Shown here: piece by piece, positions 1 through 4,293 of the stretch | Position numbering within the stretch: the first letter of the stretch is position 1 | How the letters are laid out: each line of letters begins with the position of its first letter | DNA from: an uncultured Roseburia sp. | GTDB lineage: Bacteria; Bacillota; Clostridia; Lachnospirales; Lachnospiraceae | NCBI GenBank assembly: GCA_947384095.1 | Contig: CANDFU010000116.1 | Coordinates: 1 to 6,139 of the forward strand | Length of the DNA: 6,139 bases | Reading direction: 5' to 3' | Program-made: the position numbers and the translations under genes | The notes under the pieces: model-generated | What the model was told of the DNA's origin: nothing | Seen by the model: the letters and a program-made list of their open reading frames with translations, nothing else | Databases searched by the model: none

Positions 1-141
1 TTTATGCTGCTCACGATGATCATATTACCGCTTATTCTGGGCGTGAACGGAATCTGGCTGGCAACGCCTGCGGCGGAACTGATGGCGCTTGCATTGTCTG
101 TTTTTATGTTGTTAAAGTATAGGAAGAGGTACGGGTACTAA
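1..141 (+). CDS. MATE family efflux transporter, C-terminal fragment (5' end outside window)
   Basis: The reading frame is open from base 1 and closes at TAA 139-141, giving 46 residues. It begins with a hydrophobic segment (FMLLTMIILPLILGVNGIWL), continues with a short loop containing ATPAAELMALAL and a second hydrophobic stretch, and ends in a basic tail (KYRKRYGY). A Pro-rich helix followed by G-x-x-G-[IV]-W-L-A-x-P-x-A-E is the usual end of MATE transporters, which export drugs or metabolites across the cytoplasmic membrane in exchange for Na+ or H+. The call rests on this C-terminal pattern alone: substrate, coupling ion and subfamily cannot be judged. A polysaccharide flippase of the same superfamily is the main alternative, worth considering because a glycosyltransferase-like gene follows 67 bases later. 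No terminator hairpin is visible after the stop. Confidence 0.7.
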   Translation, partial: FMLLTMIILPLILGVNGIWLATPAAELMALALSVFMLLKYRKRYGY

Positions 142-149
142 GTTGTCAC

Positions 150-178
150 TGGAAAAGGGAGCGCCGATGTGTTAAAAT
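150..178 (+). promoter_or_regulatory. Possible extended -10 promoter for the DUF4422 gene
   Basis: TAAAAT at 173-178 is preceded by TG at 170-171 (TGTTAAAAT), which fits an extended -10 box. A weak -35 (TGGAAA, 150-155) lies 17 bases upstream. The start codon follows about 30 bases further on. It was found by eye only; read-through from the transporter gene is also possible because no terminator separates them. Confidence 0.35.
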
Positions 179-208
179 CTGAAAAAACAGGAAACGAGGA
201 AACGTCAG

Positions 209-1330
209 ATGAACATGCGGATTTATGTTATGACACACAGGCGTTTTAAAGTCTGGCCCGATCCTGTGTACGCGCCTCTCCATGTCGGCAGGGCGTGCGC
301 GCAGGACCTCGGGTTTCCCGGGGACGATACCGGGGAGAATATATCGGAATTAAACTGTTATTACAGTGAACTCACGGGTTTTTACTGGCTCTGGAAAAAC
401 AGTCCGTCTCTCGATTATATCGGAACCTGCCATTACCGGAGGTATCTGATCAATGAACAGGAGAAAATATTTACCGGGGCTGAGTATGGGCGTCTGCTCG
501 GGAGCTATGACCTGATCACGACCAGGCGTGTAAAGCTGAACAATTCGTATTATGACGGATTTTGTGCAAACCACAATAAAAAAGCCCTTGACATGACCGG
601 AATTGTCATCAGAGAGCGCCATCCCCGGTATTATGATGCATTTCTTTCGCTTGTGAACGGTACGGAAACGTATTTTGGAAATATACTTGTCACATCGGGA
701 GCGCTGTTTGACGCATACTGTGAGTGGCTGTTTGATATTTTTTTCGCCGTGGCAGACCGGATTGAACTGGAGACGGGGGAGGATGCCTATCACAAAAGGG
801 TGTTTGGATTTATTTCGGAGTTTCTGCTGCTGGTCTGGGTGACGGTAAAAAAATTAAAGGTACTTGAGTGCAAGGTCGGCATGCTGGGCGAGAAGGCGGA
901 GACAAAGGAGATGAAAGAGAGGCTGGCGGAATATTTTTTTCACAGGGACGTCGACGGGGCGAAGGATTATTTTCTGAGGCGCAGGGAAGAGCGGCCGGAT
1001 GTTCTGATGGAAGCTTCGGACGTGACGGGGGAGCTGCGGCTTTCCATGCAGATAATTGCCACGGCTGGCATGGAAAGGCAGGCGTATGGACAGAGCGTTT
1101 TAGAGCGGGAGAACCGGTTCAGAGAACTGATCCGGCTGTTTGAGCGAATAAACCTGACGGTATATCACTACAGGAACGGGATGCAGACAGCAGAGGATGC
1201 GGCTTTTCTTAGGGAAGCGGCGGTGTCGGAGACGGCCGCGCGGGTTGCGGTCGGCATGGGACGGGACGATGAGCGGAAGAAAAAAGAAGTCCTGGAGAAA
1301 ATTTTAAAAGATATGGGATGTCATTATTGA
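209..1330 (+). CDS. DUF4422 domain-containing glycosyltransferase-like protein
   Basis: The protein has 373 residues. Residues 4 to about 212 match the DUF4422 pattern (PF14393): an opening RIYVMTHRRFKV, then DDTGENIS (39-46), SELTGFYWLWKN (53-64), CHYRRYL (74-80), a GNILVTSGALFDAYCEWLF block (157-175) and RVFGFISEFLL (197-207). Members are mostly found in capsule, LPS or wall polysaccharide loci and are considered cytoplasmic glycosyltransferases; donor and acceptor cannot be inferred here. There is no signal peptide or membrane segment. Residues after about 215 form a charged, probably helical extension rich in Glu, Arg and Lys, which I do not recognise. The ATG at 209 was chosen because GAGG at 196-199 sits 9 bases upstream; the in-frame ATG at 215 is less well placed. 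Neighbours (transporter, chemoreceptor) do not form a polysaccharide cluster within this window. Confidence 0.85.
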   Translation: MNMRIYVMTHRRFKVWPDPVYAPLHVGRACAQDLGFPGDDTGENISELNCYYSELTGFYWLWKNSPSLDYIGTCHYRRYLINEQEKIFTGAEYGRLLGSYDLITTRRVKLNNSYYDGFCANHNKKALDMTGIVIRERHPRYYDAFLSLVNGTETYFGNILVTSGALFDAYCEWLFDIFFAVADRIELETGEDAYHKRVFGFISEFLLLVWVTVKKLKVLECKVGMLGEKAETKEMKERLAEYFFHRDVDGAKDYFLRRREERPDVLMEASDVTGELRLSMQIIATAGMERQAYGQSVLERENRFRELIRLFERINLTVYHYRNGMQTAEDAAFLREAAVSETAARVAVGMGRDDERKKKEVLEKILKDMGCHY

Positions 1331-1356
1331 AAACCAGACAGGAAATGTGGTAGTAT
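1327..1356 (+). promoter_or_regulatory. Possible sigma-A promoter for the chemoreceptor gene
   Basis: TTGAAA at 1327-1332 overlaps the TGA stop of the DUF4422 gene. TAGTAT follows at 1351-1356 after 18 bases. Spacing and hexamers are acceptable but not strong. I looked for a sigma-D type flagellar promoter (TAAA, about 15 bases, CCGATAT) in the same gap and saw no good match. A short inverted repeat, CTGTC/GACAG (1380-1384 and 1392-1396), lies between this site and the start and could be part of the leader. Confidence 0.3.
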
Positions 1357-1412
1357 TAGCATGGTAAAGGATGACGGAACTGTCTTATCCGGACAGGCTG
1401 CCGGTGAAAAAG

Positions 1413-1423
1413 AGAAAGGGTGG
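1413..1423 (+). promoter_or_regulatory. Ribosome binding site that favours a TTG start at 1432
   Basis: AGAAAGG at 1413-1419 matches seven bases of the full Shine-Dalgarno consensus AGAAAGGAGG, and the match continues partly to GG at 1422-1423. The longest frame would start at GTG 1420, but that codon lies inside this site, leaving no spacer. The in-frame TTG at 1432-1434 lies 8-9 bases downstream, the normal distance. An out-of-frame ATG at 1424 is followed at once by TAA. Confidence 0.65.
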
Positions 1424-1431
1424 ATGTAACT

Positions 1432-3420
1432 TTGAAGGCTTCTGGAAAAAAGAAGAGCGCCTACGGCATAGAAAAAAAGATTTCGAGCAATGTCGCGCGC
1501 ATGGTAGTCATTTTTAATGTGATACTTGGGACTGTGGGGATCGCATGCTGTTTTGCGGCTTCCGTCTCCACGATGCAGCGGGTGATGAACGAGACGTCGG
1601 CGATCGCGGCGGATATGATCATGGAGTCGCTGGACGAATTTGTTGCGATTGCATATGAGACGGGAAGTCTCACGCGGCTTGCAGATCCCGGGCGGTCCGT
1701 GGAGGAAAAGAAAGAACTGATCGATACCAAGGTCAAGGATCATGAGCTGGTAGACGGCTATATTCTCAATGAAAAGGGGATCAATATTTTTACCGGGGAG
1801 GATTGCTCGCAGAAAGATTTTTTTACGGAAGCGATGAAGGGAAATACATATGTCTCCACACCGGCTTATAATGCTGACAGGCAGGAGGTGCATTTTGAGG
1901 TGTCGGCGCCTCTGTGGAAGGACGGCATGCCGCACACGACCATAGTCGGGGCGGTCGTGTTTGTTCCGGATGGAGAGACGCTTGACAACATTATGCGATC
2001 CATTAAAGTGGGAAAGCAGGGTACTGCATTTATGGTAGATCAGAGCGGTACGACGATCGCGGATATTGATTCGTCCCTGGTCGGAGTGGAAAATCTGATC
2101 GAAGAGGGCAGGGCAGATCCGGCGCTTCGGAAAGCCGGGCAGATTGTGGAGCGGATGATAAAAGGAGAGGACGGCGTCGGAAATCATCATTATGGCGGAA
2201 AAGAGAAGATTGTAACATTTTCTCCCGTTCCCGGGACGCCGGGATGGTCGATTGCCGTCGTTGCGGTCCGCAATGAGTTTCTGATGATGTTTTATGTTTC
2301 GCTTGCCGCCACGATTGTGATGGTGATTGTATTTACATTGATCGGCATCCGTATCAGTAAACTGCTGGGCCAGCGGATTGCACAGCCGATCGAGCAGTGT
2401 GTGGACAGGCTGAAGCTCCTGGAAGAGGGGGATCTTGTCGCGGAGACGCCGGTGATCCACACCAACGACGAGACGGAGACACTGATGGATTCCCTGAGGT
2501 CTACGGTAGGGACCTTAAACGGCATTATCCGTGATATCAGCGATAACCTCGAGGAGCTGTCCAACGGTAATTTTACTGTGGACGTCTCGAAAGATTACAA
2601 AGGAAATTTCTCTCAGATCGGCGTTTCTTTCCGTGGAATTGTTTCCGCCCTGAATGAGACGATGCGTGAGATCGACGGGAATGCGGTGCAGGTATCGAAA
2701 GGTTCCGATGATATGGCGGGCGCGTCACAGTCGCTGGCCGAGGGGGCCAGTGACCAGGCCAGCTCGATTGAGGAGCTGACGGCTACGGTGGAAGATATTT
2801 CCAATAAGATTTCTCAGAATGCAAAACAGGCGAATGAGGTAAAAAATATTGTCGGCGAGATGGATACCAGCATTCAGGAGAGCAATGCGCATATGCAGGA
2901 GATGACGATGGCGATGGGACGTATTACAGACGCGTCCAATGAGATCGCCAATATCATGAAGGCGATTGAGGAGATTGCTTCCCAGACAAATCTTCTGTCC
3001 TTAAATGCGGCGATCGAGGCTGCGAGAGCGGGAGAAGCCGGCAAGGGGTTTGCAGTCGTCGCGGACGAGGTGCGGAGTCTCGCAGAGCAGACGGCGGATT
3101 CAGCGCGCAGTACGGCGCAGCTCATACAGAATGCAATCCGGGCGGTCGAGGACGGCACGAACCTTACAAAGATCACAGCGGAATCCTTAGACCAGGTTGT
3201 GGAAAAAGCATATATGGTGCGGGAGGCGGTTGATGGGATCGCCGAAGCGTCAGACAGGCAGGCGGAAGCGGCGGAACAGATTGCTACAGGCGTAAACCAG
3301 ATCGCGGTGGTTGTGGAGACCAATTCGGCGACCGCGCAGGAGAGTGCGGCATCAAGCGAAGAACTCTCTGCCCAGGCCACACAGCTGAAAGCGCTGATCG
3401 GACGGTTCCGGTTTGAATAA
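1432..3420 (+). CDS. Methyl-accepting chemotaxis protein with dCache sensor and HAMP domain
   Basis: With the TTG start this is 662 residues (666 if GTG 1420 is used); the TTG is preferred because the ribosome binding site overlaps the GTG. A basic N-terminus is followed by TM1 (about 24-46), an extracytoplasmic dCache-like sensor (47-283) with [11 protein letters not shown] (127-137), a second lobe around [18 protein letters not shown] (194-211) and the closing PGWSIAVV motif (270-277). TM2 spans about 284-306 and HAMP about 307-365. A second HAMP-like linker follows around NGNFTVDV (378-385). The cytoplasmic coiled coil carries the conserved hairpin tip (513-555, with [18 protein letters not shown] and [12 protein letters not shown]), which binds CheA and CheW in chemoreceptor arrays. 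Glu/Gln-rich segments on both helices are probable methylation sites. It ends IGRFRFE, without the NWETF-type CheR/CheB tether. The ligand is unknown. Confidence 0.95.
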   Translation: MKASGKKKSAYGIEKKISSNVARMVVIFNVILGTVGIACCFAASVSTMQRVMNETSAIAADMIMESLDEFVAIAYETGSLTRLADPGRSVEEKKELIDTKVKDHELVDGYILNEKGINIFTGEDCSQKDFFTEAMKGNTYVSTPAYNADRQEVHFEVSAPLWKDGMPHTTIVGAVVFVPDGETLDNIMRSIKVGKQGTAFMVDQSGTTIADIDSSLVGVENLIEEGRADPALRKAGQIVERMIKGEDGVGNHHYGGKEKIVTFSPVPGTPGWSIAVVAVRNEFLMMFYVSLAATIVMVIVFTLIGIRISKLLGQRIAQPIEQCVDRLKLLEEGDLVAETPVIHTNDETETLMDSLRSTVGTLNGIIRDISDNLEELSNGNFTVDVSKDYKGNFSQIGVSFRGIVSALNETMREIDGNAVQVSKGSDDMAGASQSLAEGASDQASSIEELTATVEDISNKISQNAKQANEVKNIVGEMDTSIQESNAHMQEMTMAMGRITDASNEIANIMKAIEEIASQTNLLSLNAAIEAARAGEAGKGFAVVADEVRSLAEQTADSARSTAQLIQNAIRAVEDGTNLTKITAESLDQVVEKAYMVREAVDGIAEASDRQAEAAEQIATGVNQIAVVVETNSATAQESAASSEELSAQATQLKALIGRFRFE

Positions 3421-3451
3421 GGGAATTTTGTAAGAAAAGGCAAAAAAACCA

Positions 3452-3479
3452 TTGACGAAAAGGGAAAATGTGATATAAT
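3452..3479 (+). promoter_or_regulatory. Strong sigma-A promoter for rpsU
   Basis: TTGACG (3452-3457) and a perfect TATAAT (3474-3479) are separated by 16 bases, and a TG at 3471-3472 makes the -10 extended (TGATATAAT). Transcription would start near 3486, leaving a leader of about 70 bases before rpsU. No terminator is visible between the chemoreceptor stop and this promoter, so some read-through into rpsU is possible. Confidence 0.88.
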
Positions 3480-3492
3480 ATAGAGCAGTGCA

Positions 3493-3558
3493 ATGAAAAT
3501 GACCCAAACAGTTGAATATGCACAATACGCAACTGGAGGGAGGTTAGGTGTGGGATAA
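3493..3558 (+). other. Possible leader ORF overlapping the rpsU start (TAATG)
   Basis: An in-frame ATG at 3493 opens a 21-codon frame (begins [16 protein letters not shown]) that ends at TAA 3556-3558, sharing its last A with the rpsU ATG. This stop-start overlap is the arrangement seen in translational coupling. Against it, the predicted transcription start is only about 7 bases upstream of the ATG, so there is no room for a ribosome binding site, and a frame of this length arises easily by chance. A weak observation. Confidence 0.15.
3509..3535 (+). promoter_or_regulatory. rpsU: Leader hairpin directly in front of the rpsU ribosome binding site
   Basis: CAGTTG (3509-3514) is complementary to CAACTG (3530-3535) across a 15-base loop, and the second arm runs straight into the purine-rich GGAGGGAGG (3535-3543). 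There are two SD-like sequences: this one, 14 bases from the ATG, and AGGTG (3546-3550), 7 bases from it. The hairpin could modulate initiation or just be a small chance stem. Confidence 0.3.
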
Positions 3559-3734
3559 TGTCGAGTGTGATTGTAAAAGAAAACGAGACTTTGGACAGCG
3601 CTTTACGCCGTTTCAAGCGAAACTGCGCAAAAGCCGGTATTCAGCAGGAGATTCGCAAAAGAGAACACTACGAAAAACCGAGCGTAAAACGCAAGAAAAA
3701 ATCCGAAGCAGCAAGAAAAAGGAAATACAATTAA
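3558..3734 (+). CDS. rpsU: 30S ribosomal protein bS21
   Basis: This 58-residue protein starts [20 protein letters not shown], continues with [28 protein letters not shown] and ends [10 protein letters not shown]. That is the full-length bS21 of clostridia, close to residue for residue with what I remember of the family. bS21 is a small, very basic protein of the 30S platform, near the 3' end of 16S rRNA and the anti-SD region, where it helps initiation. The ATG at 3558 is supported by AGGTG at 3546-3550 (7 bases away) and the GGAGGGAGG tract further up. The gene has its own promoter 79 bases upstream and an intrinsic terminator 10 bases downstream, so it appears monocistronic; in many Firmicutes a yqeY-type gene follows, which is not seen here. 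Longer overlapping frames at 3548-3784 and on the other strand are shadows. Confidence 0.97.
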   Translation: MSSVIVKENETLDSALRRFKRNCAKAGIQQEIRKREHYEKPSVKRKKKSEAARKRKYN

Positions 3735-3743
3735 TCAGGCCGG

Positions 3744-3773
3744 AAAAACTGTCGCGAAAGCGGCAGTTTTTTT
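3744..3773 (+). terminator. Intrinsic terminator of rpsU
   Basis: AAAAACTGTCGC (3744-3755) pairs with GCGGCAGTTTTT (3760-3771) through a GAAA tetraloop, with one G-U wobble, giving a 12-base-pair stem. The T run extends from 3767 to 3773. It begins 10 bases after the rpsU stop codon. The A-tract on the 5' side makes the stem partly usable in the opposite direction, but no gene converges from the right. Confidence 0.95.
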
Positions 3774-3800
3774 GCTTACTGTGAAAGCAGCGAATCCCCC

Positions 3801-3831
3801 GGACAGGGCAGCGCAACTCGCTGCGCTGTCC
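3801..3831 (+). repeat. Long GC-rich hairpin
   Basis: GGACAG (3801-3806) pairs with CTGTCC (3826-3831), and GCAGCG (3808-3813) pairs with CGCTGC (3819-3824). A symmetric G/G mismatch (3807, 3825) separates the two stems and the loop is CAACT. This gives 12 base pairs in a 31-base palindrome. No T run follows, so it is not an intrinsic terminator. The shape, with a central mismatch, resembles REP-type palindromes. Confidence 0.75.
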
Positions 3832-3839
3832 GTATCAAC

Positions 3840-3865
3840 GCCGGAATGCCCGTTTCCGGCATTTT
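3840..3865 (+). repeat. Hairpin with two mutually exclusive pairings, terminator-like
   Basis: GCCGGAA (3840-3846) can pair with TTCCGGC (3854-3860), or AATGCC (3845-3850) can pair with GGCATT (3858-3863). The two stems share bases and cannot form together. The second is followed by a run of four T (3862-3865), so it looks like a weak terminator with a competing stem. This is seen in sequence; any switching role is speculation. Confidence 0.5.
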
Positions 3866-3923
3866 GCGTGCATCCGCCGGAGGCTCCTGTGAACTCCCTT
3901 TCATTCATGGTGATGCCAGATAC

Positions 3924-3939
3924 AGCGACCCGCCGCAGG
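3924..3939 (+). repeat. 16-base direct repeat, copy 1
   Basis: AGCGACCCGCCGCAGG here recurs exactly at 4043-4058, with the copies 119 bases apart. A related core, CCGCCGGAGG, occurs at 3874-3883. This copy lies in the loop of an 8-base inverted repeat, CCAGATAC (3916-3923) and GTATCTGG (3968-3975). Similarity ends sharply at both edges of the repeat. Confidence 0.8.
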
Positions 3940-3996
3940 AAAGACCTTGTTGCTGTGAAGCGCCAAAGTATCTGGATTTCCTATGAAATAAAAAGC

Positions 3997-4008
3997 CCTC
4001 CGGGGAGG
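3997..4008 (+). repeat. Small GC hairpin
   Basis: CCTC (3997-4000) pairs with GAGG (4005-4008) around the loop CGGG. A neighbouring AT stem, ATTTC/GAAAT (3976-3980 and 3985-3989), lies just upstream. Each is short and could be chance alone; they are listed because they continue the chain of palindromes in this block. Confidence 0.35.
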
Positions 4009-4034
4009 ATCGCACTGCGCCTAAGAAGAAGAAC

Positions 4035-4048
4035 GTCGCAAAAGCGAC
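4035..4048 (+). repeat. First of three adjacent hairpins
   Basis: GTCGC (4035-4039) pairs with GCGAC (4044-4048) around an AAAA loop. The 3' arm is the start of the second copy of the 16-base direct repeat, so the repeat forms parts of two different hairpins at this site. Confidence 0.6.
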
Positions 4049-4058
4049 CCGCCGCAGG
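4043..4058 (+). repeat. 16-base direct repeat, copy 2
   Basis: This is the exact second copy of AGCGACCCGCCGCAGG (copy 1 at 3924-3939). Here the following bases CGG complete a perfect hairpin, CCGCC/GGCGG, which copy 1 lacks because it continues AAAG. Confidence 0.8.
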
Positions 4059-4061
4059 CGG
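4049..4061 (+). repeat. Second of three adjacent hairpins
   Basis: CCGCC (4049-4053) pairs with GGCGG (4057-4061) across a GCA triloop. It directly abuts the hairpin at 4035-4048 and lies two bases before the terminator stem at 4064. Confidence 0.6.
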
Positions 4062-4063
4062 AG

Positions 4064-4086
4064 AATCCGGCTCTGCCGGATTTTTT
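4064..4086 (+). terminator. Second intrinsic terminator, + direction
   Basis: AATCCGGC (4064-4071) pairs with GCCGGATT (4075-4082) around TCT, and the T run covers 4081-4086. It is a clear rightward terminator. rpsU already has its own terminator 290 bases upstream, so this one either acts as a back-up, belongs to an intergenic repeat, or ends an unrecognised transcript starting within 3774-4060. It also insulates the EF-G paralogue from upstream transcription. Confidence 0.85.
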
Positions 4087-4170
4087 CCTGCTTTATTTCC
4101 GGGCAGTAAGAAAGGCCCTTGAAAATGAATGAGCGCGGCCAGAGGATGCACACATCCCGCAAATTGTTTG

Positions 4171-4199
4171 TTGAAAGTGAATAAATAAGTTGTAATAAT
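4171..4199 (+). promoter_or_regulatory. Probable promoter of the EF-G paralogue, upstream option
   Basis: TTGAAA (4171-4176), a 17-base spacer, and AATAAT (4194-4199) preceded by TG at 4191-4192 give an extended -10 promoter. Transcription would start near 4206 and leave a leader of about 90 bases. Confidence 0.45.
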
Positions 4200-4218
4200 G
4201 TCCGATATTTAGTAAAAT
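4190..4218 (+). promoter_or_regulatory. Probable promoter of the EF-G paralogue, downstream option overlapping the first
   Basis: TTGTAA (4190-4195) and TAAAAT (4213-4218) are 17 bases apart. The -35 shares bases with the -10 of the upstream option, so the two could compete or act in tandem. The leader would be about 70 bases. I see no riboswitch in it. Confidence 0.4.
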
Positions 4219-4293
4219 ATAGACATACAGCAAATCGCAGAAAAAACGTATGGGATTCTGACGGTCTGCATAATAAATAATGGAGGGCTTGCT

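Larger units (their letters stand above)
3774..4293 (+). other. Gene-free, highly structured intergenic region between rpsU and the EF-G paralogue
   Basis: I see no convincing coding region in these 520 bases. Positions 3801-4086 hold at least five hairpins, three copies of a CCGCCG[CG]AGG core, a 16-base direct repeat and an intrinsic terminator. Positions 4087-4170 show nothing definite apart from a weak GGGC/GCCC pair (4101-4104, 4115-4118). Positions 4171-4293 are AT-rich and contain the likely promoters and leader of the next gene. The two open frames here (3772-4122 on +, 3905-4162 on -) begin in or cross hairpins, lack ribosome binding sites and encode Arg-rich, low-complexity peptides. 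The structured part could be an intergenic repeat element or a small RNA; the sequence alone does not decide. Confidence 0.6.

Noticed and set aside
1365..1391. Sigma-D (flagellar) promoter before the chemoreceptor
   Set aside because: TAAA at 1365-1368 is present, but the sequence about 15 bases on (CTTATCC) does not match CCGATAT well enough.
1424..1429. ATG-TAA start-stop element before the chemoreceptor
   Set aside because: It is formed by the overlap of the SD region and codons 2-4 of the GTG frame, and such a six-base event is easily chance.
1324..2460. Long open frame on the - strand (378 codons) opposite the chemoreceptor
   Set aside because: It lies antisense to a certain gene, has no ribosome binding site or recognisable domain, and its His/Arg-rich composition is what the complement of this gene would give.
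2874..3452. 192-codon - strand frame opposite the chemoreceptor signalling domain
   Set aside because: Ser/Ala-rich translation mirrors the repetitive coiled-coil codons on the + strand; no independent start signal or family match.
3548..3784. 78-codon + frame overlapping rpsU
   Set aside because: It is an out-of-frame shadow of rpsU; its Lys/Arg-rich sequence comes from the same A-rich codons, and it runs into the terminator.
3772..4122. 116-codon + strand frame in the gap after rpsU
   Set aside because: Its TTG start lies in the T run of the rpsU terminator, there is no SD, and it crosses several hairpins and the second terminator. The peptide is Arg/Pro-rich and unlike any family I know.
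3905..4162. 85-codon - strand frame in the same gap
   Set aside because: No ribosome binding site or promoter on that strand that I can see, and its body is the complement of the hairpin stack.
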